Under the pieces are notes generated by a model that did no database searches, was not told where the DNA came from, and saw nothing but the letters and a program-made list of their open reading frames with translations. A stretch of 64,000 nt of DNA from Virgibacillus subterraneus. Lineage in GTDB: Bacteria; Bacillota; Bacilli; Bacillales; Amphibacillaceae. Location of the stretch: the NCBI RefSeq assembly GCF_900110695.1, contig NZ_FOEH01000002.1:434001-498000 (forward strand). The letters are read 5' to 3'. The position numbers and the translations under genes are program-made. This document shows, piece after piece, positions 15,047 through 23,012 of the stretch (within the stretch, counting starts at the first letter, position 1; every line of letters begins with the position of its first letter).

Positions 15047-16216
15047 ATGCCAATTAAATTTAATAACTTTGAAGAAAAGAAATTAGCGTTTGCAAAGGCA
15101 ACGCAAGAAGGTACTGAGGAAGAGCAATCAGAAGCACTAAATAATATGCTTGAAGCACTTGCTAATGACGTGCAGGGAGATATTTTGAATCAGGTTAATA
15201 CTCAGTCTGCAGACAACGCAGTTATGCAGGCACGTGGCCAAAATGTTTTAACAAGTGAAGAACATAAATTCTTCAATGCTGTTGTAGAAGAGGGTGGATT
15301 CAAAGAGACTGAACAACTGCCAGTAACCACACAAGAGCGTGTATTTGAAGAGCTGAAAAAAGAGCATCCACTGTTGGATAAGTTAGGACTAGAAAACTTG
15401 GGTGCTGTAACGGAATTCATTTATTCTGATCCAGAAGGTGCAGCAGTATGGGGACCATTATTCGATGAAATCAAAGGTCAGCTGAATGCAGCATTCCGTA
15501 AAGAAACACTTACTCAATTGAAACTAACAGCGTTCATTCCACTAGCGAACGACATGCTGAAACTAGGGCCTGCATGGGTAGAACGTTATGTTCGCACAAT
15601 GATAAAAGAAGCAATGGCTGTAGGTTTGGAAAAAGGCTTTGTATCAGGTAATGGTAACAACATGCCAATCGGTCTGTTATATGTGAAGCAAAGTGATGGT
15701 GCTGTTGTGCCAAAAACATCTGTTAAAACACTTACCTTTGAACCTGGTCGCACACTAATTAATGAAATGCGTGATGTGACTAAGCTTCTTGCCAAAAAGG
15801 TAAATGGTGATGGAACTGATGCTGATGAACCTAAAAAAGTTGCAGGGAAAGTAGTTATGGTTACAAATCCATTTAACACTATTGACATCCAAGCAAATGC
15901 TACAGTTCAAAATGCAAATGGTGCTTATGTTACTAACCTGCCTTTTAATCCGGATACTGAAGAATCTATCTTTGTCCCAGAAGGTAAAGTTCTCTTTTTC
16001 GTAGAAGGGGAGTATATTGCAGCAACAGGTGGTTCAGAACCAATTAAGAGGTTCGACCAAACAATGGCCCTGGATGACGCTACTCTTTATATCGCTAAAC
16101 AGTTTGCTACTGGTAAGCCTAAAGACAAATACGCAGCACAAGTTTATGACTTGGATATCTTTGGGGTAACAACAACTACGACATCTAGCACCACTACAAC
16201 TACGACGAGCGCTTAA
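15047..16216 (+). CDS. major capsid protein, HK97 fold, with poly-Thr tail
   Basis: The 389-residue product follows the protease and has the size and pattern of an HK97-fold capsid. A helical delta domain covers about residues 1-100, followed by LGAVTEFIYSDPEGAAVWG, an E-loop region, and a conserved end (RFDQTMALDDATLYIAKQFA). ATG 15047 is chosen over 15041, which is too close to GAGGAG. After the normal C-terminus comes VTTTTTSSTTTTTTSA, 11 Thr and several Ser in 15 residues, using all four Thr codons. Such a tail would sit on the capsid surface or rim and is a candidate O-glycan acceptor. Confidence 0.95.
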   Translation: MPIKFNNFEEKKLAFAKATQEGTEEEQSEALNNMLEALANDVQGDILNQVNTQSADNAVMQARGQNVLTSEEHKFFNAVVEEGGFKETEQLPVTTQERVFEELKKEHPLLDKLGLENLGAVTEFIYSDPEGAAVWGPLFDEIKGQLNAAFRKETLTQLKLTAFIPLANDMLKLGPAWVERYVRTMIKEAMAVGLEKGFVSGNGNNMPIGLLYVKQSDGAVVPKTSVKTLTFEPGRTLINEMRDVTKLLAKKVNGDGTDADEPKKVAGKVVMVTNPFNTIDIQANATVQNANGAYVTNLPFNPDTEESIFVPEGKVLFFVEGEYIAATGGSEPIKRFDQTMALDDATLYIAKQFATGKPKDKYAAQVYDLDIFGVTTTTTSSTTTTTTSA

Positions 16217-16221
16217 ATGAA
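16182..16221 (+). repeat. poly-Thr tag DNA repeat, capsid copy
   Basis: Forty bases match 18340-18379 at 38 positions. The block encodes the second half of the Thr/Ser tail, the TAA stop and a following ATGAA. Here the ATG opens only a five-codon frame, whereas in the other copy it starts the glycosyltransferase. Confidence 0.85.
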
Positions 16222-16234
16222 AGGGTTGATCTAA

Positions 16235-16552
16235 ATGAATGAGATCACACCAACCATCGTCAATGAATTTAAAAGCAGAATGCATATATCTCACAGTGGA
16301 GAGGATGACAATCTAAAAAGATTGTTGTCCTTTTCCGTTTCTGCAATTGTAAGCAGCTGTGGTCAATTCGATATATCCGGAACTACTGAAACTGATAACA
16401 GAGCTAAAGAGTTGGTTTTCGAGCGTACCCGTTATGCTTATAACGATGCGGTAGAATACTTTGAAGATAATTTCTTAAGCGAAATTACAAGTCTAGGTAT
16501 ATCCCTGATACCAACCACCACAACAACTACGACTACTACAGAGGCGGTGTGA
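16235..16552 (+). CDS. head-tail connector (gp6-like) with poly-Thr tail
   Basis: The 105-residue product fits the gp6-like adaptor that binds beneath the portal. It is a small all-helical protein starting with TIVNEFKSRMHISHSGEDDN and containing a long helix RAKELVFERTRYAYNDAVEYF. It sits directly after the capsid gene, as expected. It ends IPTTTTTTTTTEAV, a run of nine threonines encoded with mixed codons (ACC, ACA, ACT, ACG). Homologues normally end near the preceding Leu/Ile, so the Thr run is an appendage. The ribosome binding site (GGGTTGAT) is moderate. Confidence 0.85.
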   Translation: MNEITPTIVNEFKSRMHISHSGEDDNLKRLLSFSVSAIVSSCGQFDISGTTETDNRAKELVFERTRYAYNDAVEYFEDNFLSEITSLGISLIPTTTTTTTTTEAV

Positions 16553-16553
16553 T

Positions 16554-16922
16554 ATGCGTAAGTTTGAATATAAACCACCTCGCGTACATTCAGGCGAGTT
16601 AAGAACACCAGTTATATTTTATCAGTATGTACCTATAGAAGGCCCTTATCCTGGTGAAGAAGTAAAACAAGTGCTTTACAGTCCCTGGGCTAAAATTGAT
16701 GAAGTGTGGTTAAGAGATGTGGAGCTGGCTAAGTCAAACGGAACATTATCTGATGTAACTATCATTATTCGTGATCCACAAGGAGACTATATTCCGACCA
16801 ACAAACACTATGTTGAAATCGATGCTCCGGAGTACAAAGGAAAACACTTCAACGTTAAACAAGCTCAGCCGGATATGCAAAACAAGGCTTTTATAAACGT
16901 TATTGCGGAGCTGACATCATGA
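16554..16922 (+). CDS. head closure / head-tail joining protein
   Basis: The 122-residue beta-rich product has the SPP1 gp16-like pattern: SGELRTPVIFYQYV near residue 15, PWAKIDEVWLRDVELAKSNG in the middle, and a final YKGKHFNVKQAQPD strand pair. It plugs the connector and docks the tail. GAGGCGGTGTGAT precedes the ATG, and the end overlaps the next gene by four bases. Confidence 0.85.
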   Translation: MRKFEYKPPRVHSGELRTPVIFYQYVPIEGPYPGEEVKQVLYSPWAKIDEVWLRDVELAKSNGTLSDVTIIIRDPQGDYIPTNKHYVEIDAPEYKGKHFNVKQAQPDMQNKAFINVIAELTS

Positions 16923-17311
16923 GTGTGAAAGTAACTGGACTTGATAGACTCCTAGGTAACTTGGAAAATGAACTCGGTAAAAAGGCAATGCAACGTATAA
17001 GTGATGCTGCATTAAATGATGCAGCTGAAGTTTTTCTTGATGAATTAAAAAGGCAGTTCGAACCATGGGCAGACACCCACGCTACCATTGATGAAATGAC
17101 ACTGTCCAATCCTTATTGGGAAGGCGGCGCACGTACTATAAAAGTATATTGGAAGGGTCCAAATGACCGTTATCGCATTATCCATATTAATGAATTTGGA
17201 ACTGTTAAAAATCCAAACCCGGCTGGTAAAGGTGCCATTGTGCGCGCAATGCGAAATGCTGAAAAGCCATATCATAACGCAATCCGAAATGCGGTAGAGA
17301 GGGGGCTATGA
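16919..17311 (+). CDS. HK97 gp10-like tail component
   Basis: The 130-residue product matches the HK97 gp10 family. The family pattern is GLDRLLGNLENELGKKAMQR, a helical middle, a WEGGARTIKVYWKGPN strand region, and HINEFGTVKNPNPAGKG near the end. In related phages it lies between head closure and tail terminator and takes part in joining. Start and stop overlap both neighbours (ATGA), so it is translationally coupled. Confidence 0.85.
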   Translation: MSVKVTGLDRLLGNLENELGKKAMQRISDAALNDAAEVFLDELKRQFEPWADTHATIDEMTLSNPYWEGGARTIKVYWKGPNDRYRIIHINEFGTVKNPNPAGKGAIVRAMRNAEKPYHNAIRNAVERGL

Positions 17312-17679
17312 TGTTAGATGTTATTTATGAAGCGTTTATTGCTGATAGTTTAATAAGCAGTAAAGTAGGCGGTCGTATCAAGTTTTACGAGTACCCTGAA
17401 ACGGCAGACATGACAAAAACGCACATCGTCATAGACCCACTTGATACACCGAAGCCAAGTGATTTTGCAGACAATAAATGGCTTATGGAAGATTTCATGT
17501 TCCAAATTGAAGTGTGGTCTAAAAATAAGACAGACCGTGACATGATTGCGAAACGAATTCAATATATCATGTGGGATTTGAATTTTGGTAATGATGGTAG
17601 CGGCGTAGATGAATACGATTCAGATTTAAGTATATACCGTGATGCTAGAAGGTATCGCGGAAAATCTTATGTAATTTAG
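17308..17679 (+). CDS. tail terminator / completion protein
   Basis: The 123-residue product has the DUF3168/gp11-like pattern, with VIYEAFIADSLISSKVGGRI near the start, HIVIDPLDTPKPSDFADN, and a final RDARRYRGKSYVI. Tail terminators cap the tail tube and contact the connector. It begins at tandem ATGs overlapping the gp10-like gene and is followed by AGGAGG for the major tail protein. Confidence 0.8.
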   Translation: MMLDVIYEAFIADSLISSKVGGRIKFYEYPETADMTKTHIVIDPLDTPKPSDFADNKWLMEDFMFQIEVWSKNKTDRDMIAKRIQYIMWDLNFGNDGSGVDEYDSDLSIYRDARRYRGKSYVI

Positions 17680-17690
17680 GAGGAAAAAAA

Positions 17691-18374
17691 GTGGATGAAA
17701 ATAAATCTCTGAAACTAGACCTACAGTTTTTTGCAGGAGAAGAAAAAAATTATAAAGCGTCAACAGGTGTCGATGAGTTTTATCATGGTGTGTTAGATGA
17801 AACAACCGAAGCTATAATTGCCGGTGCCTTGGAGCGAGTTGAATTTGCACAAACAATTACAGTGGAATTGCCCCAGGAAGCTGTCCGAGCTTATGGTGAT
17901 AATAAGACAGCTGAAATTGCTGTTGCAAATGGAAATGTTTCTGTAACGGGAGCATTTCATAAACTTCCGGTTGAAGTGCGCCAAACATTACTTGGACTAG
18001 AAACAGTGGAAGGTTTGTCTTCTTATGGTGCTGGAGATAACCCACCATACGTGGCATGCGTTTTCGCAAAGACACATGAAGATGGATCCAAAGAATGGGT
18101 TGGCTTAACAAAAGGTATATTCATGCGACCTACAATAAATGCGCAAACAAAACAGGACACCACAACGTTTAGTCCTGATGAAATTTCAGGTCAATTTATG
18201 GAACGTGAAGTAGCTGGTTTCACAAAAGAAAAAACAGTTATCTTTGGCTATGATGAAGCAGGTTCTACAGCTAATCGAGATGCTTTGTTCCAAAAGGTAT
18301 TTGGTGTAGCTTATCCTGGATCTACAACAACAACTACATCATCTAGTACCACAACAACTACGACGAGCGCTTAA
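17691..18374 (+). CDS. major tail (tube) protein with poly-Thr tail
   Basis: A GTG start follows AGGAGGAAAAAAA. The 227-residue product has the phi13-type major tail protein pattern (an N-terminal TGVDEFYHGVLDETTEA, a central VEVRQTLLGLETVEG, and EISGQFMEREVAG near the end). It would polymerise into the tail tube. After the family's normal end (ANRDALFQKVFGVAYPG) it carries STTTTTSSSTTTTTTSA. The tail resembles the capsid tail in protein and DNA. The TAA stop is followed at once by the ATG of a glycosyltransferase. Confidence 0.93.
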   Translation: MDENKSLKLDLQFFAGEEKNYKASTGVDEFYHGVLDETTEAIIAGALERVEFAQTITVELPQEAVRAYGDNKTAEIAVANGNVSVTGAFHKLPVEVRQTLLGLETVEGLSSYGAGDNPPYVACVFAKTHEDGSKEWVGLTKGIFMRPTINAQTKQDTTTFSPDEISGQFMEREVAGFTKEKTVIFGYDEAGSTANRDALFQKVFGVAYPGSTTTTTSSSTTTTTTSA

Positions 18375-18379
18375 ATGAA
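18340..18379 (+). repeat. poly-Thr tag DNA repeat, tail-tube copy
   Basis: The block is 38/40 identical to 16182-16221 and covers the end of the Thr/Ser tail, the stop, and the first bases of the glycosyltransferase gene. Confidence 0.85.
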
Positions 18380-19436
18380 GTATATTCTTTGCCAACCGGC
18401 TATAAAACGTTTTGAGTGGGAACTGGAAATATGTATAACCAGATTACAAAAGTTAGGCATTAAGGATATCGTTCTGTTGTTTACGCAGCAGGACGATAAA
18501 GTGCCTAAGTACTTGCAGGAAAATTACGATGTGGAAACTCATGTTTACATCGATAATAGAACGGATAAAATCTATATCCCTTCTGTAAAACCTTATCTTT
18601 GGATGAAGTATTTAGAGGAAGATCAATCCAGAGAAAACGATACTTATTTCTATTTGGACAGCGATGTACTGCTAAGAGAGATTCCTGGTGTGAAACCTAC
18701 AGAAAACAAATGGTATGCCTCGGCGTGTGAAAGTTATTTGAGCGTTGATTATATCGACAGTAAAGGCTCTGATTTATTAGAGCGTATGTGTGATGCAATC
18801 GGAATAAATGATTCACTTATTCGCGAGGAAAATCCAATTGGCGGAGCACAATGGGTTATCAAAAATCCGTCTTATGATTATTGGAAGAAGGTATATGAGG
18901 ATTCCGTAAAGCTTTATAAATATCTAAATTCTGTGGAGGGTGAATATGTCCAGAAAAATGATACAAATTATACACCTATTCAAAAATGGACTGCAGAGAT
19001 GTGGGCTCAATTGTGGAATGTATATCATTTCGGGAAGACAGTTAAGACCTCCACCGAATTAGATTTTTGCTGGCCGACAGATCCAGTTGATAAATATCAT
19101 GAAATGAAAATATATCACAATGCTGGTGTCGTGGATGATAATCAGAATCTATTCTTCAAAGGTAAATACGTAAGCAAAACACCATTCAGAGATTCATTCG
19201 AACATATAGACAAAAGCAAGGCATCAATTGAATACGTGAAGGCAATCAAGGAGGTGTTGCAATTGGCGAAATTTGAAGTGATTGCTGGGTTCCGTGACAA
19301 AGAAACGGATAAAGAATATTTTGTTGGCGATAAGTTTCCGAAACCGGCAAATAAGAAAGTTAAGAAAGAACGAATCGATGAGTTAATGTCTTCTGATAAC
19401 AATGCCGGAACACCGTTAATCAAGGAGCAGGAATAA
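18375..19436 (+). CDS. DxD glycosyltransferase fused to a tail-region protein; candidate virion glycosylase
   Basis: The 353-residue product begins directly at the stop of the major tail protein (TAAATG), with no ribosome binding site of its own, so its synthesis is coupled to the tail tube. Residues 1-290 look like a GT-A glycosyltransferase: an alternating strand/helix start (ITRLQKLGIKDIVLLFTQQD), then the metal/nucleotide-sugar motif DSD in TYFYLDSDVLLRE near residue 94, and NPIGGAQWVI near residue 154. Residues from about 297 onwards (AKFEVIAGFRDKETDKEYF) look like a separate small phage protein normally encoded next to the tail genes. I infer that the enzyme attaches sugar to the Thr tails; the specific GT family is not recognised. 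Confidence 0.8.
   Translation: MKYILCQPAIKRFEWELEICITRLQKLGIKDIVLLFTQQDDKVPKYLQENYDVETHVYIDNRTDKIYIPSVKPYLWMKYLEEDQSRENDTYFYLDSDVLLREIPGVKPTENKWYASACESYLSVDYIDSKGSDLLERMCDAIGINDSLIREENPIGGAQWVIKNPSYDYWKKVYEDSVKLYKYLNSVEGEYVQKNDTNYTPIQKWTAEMWAQLWNVYHFGKTVKTSTELDFCWPTDPVDKYHEMKIYHNAGVVDDNQNLFFKGKYVSKTPFRDSFEHIDKSKASIEYVKAIKEVLQLAKFEVIAGFRDKETDKEYFVGDKFPKPANKKVKKERIDELMSSDNNAGTPLIKEQE
19263..19436 (+). CDS. internal in-frame gene: small tail-region protein, 57 aa
   Basis: Inside the glycosyltransferase frame, AAGGAGGTG (19249-19257) is followed by TTG at 19263. From there 57 residues read as a complete phage protein (AKFEVIAGFRDKETDKEYFV, ending GTPLIKEQE). Small proteins with this look are commonly found beside connector or tail genes as stand-alone genes. 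The simplest reading is that an inserted glycosyltransferase lost its stop and now reads into this gene, which keeps its own start. Both forms may be made. Confidence 0.6.
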   Translation: MAKFEVIAGFRDKETDKEYFVGDKFPKPANKKVKKERIDELMSSDNNAGTPLIKEQE

Positions 19437-19476
19437 TTCCTGCTCTTTTTTATTTATATGAAAAGGAGAGTGCGTA

Positions 19477-19830
19477 ATGGCTGATTTAAAGCGCAATATG
19501 ATTGAACTTGTCAAAGACGTTAAACAAGGCGAACTAATAACTGAGAATTATTTAACCCCACTTTTTATCCCTATGAAGATGGTATACGAAGCAATTGACA
19601 TGATGGAAGCAATTGAAGATTCAGCTGGATCTGCAAAGTCAGAAAAAGAAATAATTGATAAACTATCTATTTTTGTTGTTAATTTATACGACAAACAGTT
19701 TACAAAAGAAGAATTAAATAATGGATTACATGGTCCTGAAGCTACTCAAAAATTACAACAACAAGTATTGTTTGCTGCACGTGGTGTCCAGGACGATGAT
19801 ACAAAAAAGTACCTAGCGGGAAAGAACTGA
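19477..19830 (+). CDS. tail assembly chaperone gpG
   Basis: AAAAGGAGAGTGCGTA precedes the ATG. The 117-residue helical acidic product occupies the position of gpG between tail tube and tape measure. It has the pattern IDMMEAIEDSAG followed by KLSIFVVNLYDKQFTKEELN. It coats the tape measure during tail assembly. Two slippery sequences near its 3' end allow the longer gpGT form. Confidence 0.88.
   Translation: MADLKRNMIELVKDVKQGELITENYLTPLFIPMKMVYEAIDMMEAIEDSAGSAKSEKEIIDKLSIFVVNLYDKQFTKEELNNGLHGPEATQKLQQQVLFAARGVQDDDTKKYLAGKN
19803..19824 (+). promoter_or_regulatory. programmed -1 frameshift site (two slippery heptamers)
   Basis: In the gpG frame, A AAA AAG lies at 19803-19809 and G GGA AAG at 19818-19824. 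The first is the dnaX-type heptamer and the second is the heptamer used by lambda G-T. Both give the same -1 frame, with no stop between them and the gpT extension. Confidence 0.85.
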
Positions 19831-20012
19831 GTGATGTCTATACGTTCAAACAGCAAAAAGAAGATATGGATAAGTTGATATTGAATTACATGAAAAACGG
19901 TAAAGACATCAATGAAATATTAAACATGCCATATTATTTCGTAGCTAAACTACTTAAGAATGAAAATAAACCGAAAGAAAACAAATCACTAATTGCAGCG
20001 TTTGGTGGCTAG
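19809..20012 (+). CDS. gpT extension of tail chaperone (via -1 frameshift)
   Basis: This frame has no start of its own and is entered by a -1 shift at the end of gpG. It adds about 67 residues (from PSGKELSDVYTFKQQKEDMD to KSLIAAFGG). The gpGT fusion runs from 19477 to 20012 and links tape measure and tail tube subunits in lambda-like assembly. The helix KNGKDINEILNMPYYFVAKL is typical of the T part in Firmicute siphophages. Confidence 0.85.
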   Translation, partial: VPSGKELSDVYTFKQQKEDMDKLILNYMKNGKDINEILNMPYYFVAKLLKNENKPKENKSLIAAFGG

Positions 20013-20027
20013 GAAGGAGGGGAAACT

Positions 20028-23012
20028 TTGGCACAAAGAGTAGAAGGTTTGAGCATTGATTTAGACTTAAATACCACGAAACTTGACCGTGGATTAGCTG
20101 GTGCTAAAGACAGCTTAAAAAGTGTTAATTCAGAAATGAAATCCAATATGTCTGCATTTGATCGTGCTGATAAATCAATTGAAAAATACGAAGCTAGTTT
20201 GAAGGGCTTGAATAAGAAGTTAAAAGCCCAAGAACGTGTTACTTCTGAAGCGCGTAAAGAATATGACAAGATGGCTAAAGAGCATGGCGAGGGTTCTAAA
20301 GAAGCAGAAAAGGCAGCAAGAGAATATAACAAACAAGCAGCGGCATTAAACAACTTGGATAGATATGTGAACAACGCCACAGAAGAATTGGAACAAATGC
20401 GGAAGGAACAAAAACGTGCGAATTCCGGATGGGGTAAACTTTCCAGCGGTCTTGATACATTTTCCGGTGATCTTGATAAAGCCGGGGGCAAGATGACTGA
20501 CTTTGGCCAAACAATGTCTGCGAGTGTCACAGCTCCAATTGTAGGTATGGGTGCTTTAGCTGTGGAATCTACTAGAGAATTTCGTGTAAACATGGCCCGT
20601 CTTGAAACAAACGCAAAACAAGCCGGTATCGGTATTGACGTGATGAGAGAATCAATGCGTGAATTGAAAGGAATTACTGGTGAGACAGACTCTAATGTTG
20701 AAGCACTTTCAAACCTTATGGCTACAGGTATGGATGATAACCAGATGCAAAAGGCCATTGATAGTTTATCTGGTGCAGTTATTAAGTTCCCGGATACAAT
20801 GAAAATCGAAAGTATGGCAGACGGCCTACAGGAAACATTGGCAACAGGTAAAGCTATTGGACCATTCGCTGAATTATTAGAGCGTATGGGTGTCGACTTA
20901 GAAACATTTGATGAAGGTTTGGCTAAAGCAAAAGAAGAAGGAAGCGAGCTCAATTATGCGTTAAATACATTAAACGATTTAGACCTTTCAAAGGTTAACA
21001 AAGAATTCCGAGAAACCAATGAAGCGATAATTGAGGGTAGAAATGCACAATATGATTTTCAGGAATCATTTGCTGAACTTGGCGAAAAATTAGAACCAAT
21101 TGCAGCTGAATTAACTAACCATGTAACAGAAATCATTGATGCATTTAATGAGTTAGAACCTGCTACTCAAGATAATATAATAAAATTCGCGGGACTTTCC
21201 GCAGCAGTTGGTCCTATTGGTATGGCTTTAGGCGGGACCACTACCGCAATGGCTAATCTGACAAAAGGTGCAAGCAAACTAACAGGTAAGTTAGGAAAAC
21301 CTGGAGGGAAAGGGTTACTTGGAAGTATAACTGGTCTAAGCCGTGGCGGTGTTGTTGGTTTAGCTATCGGAGGCGTTGCTGCACTTGGAGCTGGTATTTA
21401 TGCCTTAACCAGGGATAAAGAAGAACTGAATGAAGTGTCATTGGAAACAGCTGAAAAAATGCTTGATGAACATAAAGCAACAGGCAAAATGATTGATCAA
21501 TTTGATAAGTTACGAAGTCAATCAAAGCTAACATCAGATGAGTTTGGTCGTTATATAGACTTACAATCTGAGTTAAAAGATGCTACTGACCCGAAAGTCA
21601 TTGAATCCATTGAAAAAGAAATGAAAGGGTTACAAAAAGAATCAGGTCTTTCTAATAAAGAGTTAGGTACAATGGTTACACTTAATAGTGATTTAGTTGA
21701 AACATTGCCTGGTGCGACTGATAAAATAACAGATCAAGGTAATAAGGTAGCTGGGACAACAGGAGAATTAGAAAAGTACAACGAAGAAATAAGGAAAATG
21801 GGAACTCTCGAAATGGAAAAAGAGTTTTTCAAAGCAGTTGAAAATCAGGGGATTCTATTGCAAGACCAAGAAAACCAAATACAAAAAATCAACAGTTTAA
21901 AAAATGAAGGTAAACAAATCCAGAGTTTGTTAAATGACTATACTGGAAAAGAATTAGAGAAATTGGAAGAAAAGCTTAAAAAAGAAAATAAGAGTTTAGA
22001 TATAAACAAAGATAATTATCACCTCTTCACCACAGAAGAGAAGAAACGCAAAAAAAGAAATGATGAAATATTAGAACTTATTAAAGATGGCGAGCAAGGA
22101 TTAAATGACCAGCTCATTACAAATAAACAGCAAATAAACGAGCAAGAGACACAATTACAGAATACTAAGCAGCAAATAGCAGAATTCGATGTAGTTACAA
22201 CAAGGCTCCAGGAGCACTATTTAAAAAATGCAGGAATTACAGAACAAAAAGCAAGACAAGCTGTTCAAGATGGTAATGCAATTGGTGCCATAAATACTAA
22301 AATCGGTAAACTGGAAGAAGAAAAACAGAAGTTAAAAGAGCAAACTCCGATTAATATGCGGAATACAGATGAATACAAAAATGCAGTTGGACAAATTGAT
22401 AATCAAATTGGAAAATTAAATCTTGCTAAAGGAGACATTAACGAGCTTACAGGTTTAGCTAGTGACTACACTAAAGAGCTAGGTAGAGATGTAACCAAAA
22501 ACGCTAATATCAATGTGAGCCCTAACCTCTCAGCTATCGACGCCGCGCTTGGAAAGACAGTATCGAAACGCGTGCGAATTACTGGTGTTGGTAACTCTTT
22601 ACTATCACAAAGAATGTTCCCAGGATTTGCTGTAGGAACTGATTACCACAAAGGCGGTCCAGCAGTTGTTGGCGAAGAAGGACCCGAGCTCGTTAATCAA
22701 AGTGGTAAATGGTCATTGCAAAGTTTTGGTTTAATGCCTGATTTATCAACAGGGGCACAAGTATTCACACATGATGATTCTATGAAAATGTTAAAGGCTA
22801 TAAACAGTCTACCTGGTTATGCTTCAGGAGTTGGAACAAGTGGTGAAGCTGATAAGATTGTGAATCGTTTGAATGGTCAGCAACAAAGTCGAGAACCTTC
22901 ACCAATCCACATTGAACAAATGATTGTTCGTGATGATAACGACATTGAAAAAATAGCAACCGAACTATACGGTCTACAAGAAGAAGCAAAAAGGGAGGAT
23001 GGTTATTCGTGA
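20028..23012 (+). CDS. tail tape measure protein
   Basis: A TTG start follows GGAAGGAGGGGAAAC. At 994 residues it is the longest gene, as expected for a tape measure, whose length sets tail length. Residues 1-160 are coiled coil (SVNSEMKSNMSAFDRADKSI). Then comes the TP901-type core (MARLETNAKQAGIGIDVMRE), a Gly/Ala-rich hydrophobic segment near residues 435-465 that may insert in membranes, and a long Lys/Glu/Gln coiled coil (about residues 570-810). The C-terminal part has AVGTDYHKGGPAVVGEEGPE, a conserved tape measure end motif. It overlaps the Dit gene by four bases. The large antisense frame is a shadow. Confidence 0.95.
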   Translation: MAQRVEGLSIDLDLNTTKLDRGLAGAKDSLKSVNSEMKSNMSAFDRADKSIEKYEASLKGLNKKLKAQERVTSEARKEYDKMAKEHGEGSKEAEKAAREYNKQAAALNNLDRYVNNATEELEQMRKEQKRANSGWGKLSSGLDTFSGDLDKAGGKMTDFGQTMSASVTAPIVGMGALAVESTREFRVNMARLETNAKQAGIGIDVMRESMRELKGITGETDSNVEALSNLMATGMDDNQMQKAIDSLSGAVIKFPDTMKIESMADGLQETLATGKAIGPFAELLERMGVDLETFDEGLAKAKEEGSELNYALNTLNDLDLSKVNKEFRETNEAIIEGRNAQYDFQESFAELGEKLEPIAAELTNHVTEIIDAFNELEPATQDNIIKFAGLSAAVGPIGMALGGTTTAMANLTKGASKLTGKLGKPGGKGLLGSITGLSRGGVVGLAIGGVAALGAGIYALTRDKEELNEVSLETAEKMLDEHKATGKMIDQFDKLRSQSKLTSDEFGRYIDLQSELKDATDPKVIESIEKEMKGLQKESGLSNKELGTMVTLNSDLVETLPGATDKITDQGNKVAGTTGELEKYNEEIRKMGTLEMEKEFFKAVENQGILLQDQENQIQKINSLKNEGKQIQSLLNDYTGKELEKLEEKLKKENKSLDINKDNYHLFTTEEKKRKKRNDEILELIKDGEQGLNDQLITNKQQINEQETQLQNTKQQIAEFDVVTTRLQEHYLKNAGITEQKARQAVQDGNAIGAINTKIGKLEEEKQKLKEQTPINMRNTDEYKNAVGQIDNQIGKLNLAKGDINELTGLASDYTKELGRDVTKNANINVSPNLSAIDAALGKTVSKRVRITGVGNSLLSQRMFPGFAVGTDYHKGGPAVVGEEGPELVNQSGKWSLQSFGLMPDLSTGAQVFTHDDSMKMLKAINSLPGYASGVGTSGEADKIVNRLNGQQQSREPSPIHIEQMIVRDDNDIEKIATELYGLQEEAKREDGYS

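Noticed and set aside
16169-18371. Thr tails as trinucleotide slippage only
   Set aside because: All four Thr codons are used in mixed order, and Ser positions match between capsid and tail copies, so selection on protein is more likely.
20009-20953. 314-aa open frame antisense to the tape measure gene
   Set aside because: Ser/Leu-rich composition without any family pattern; the sense strand is a certain gene.
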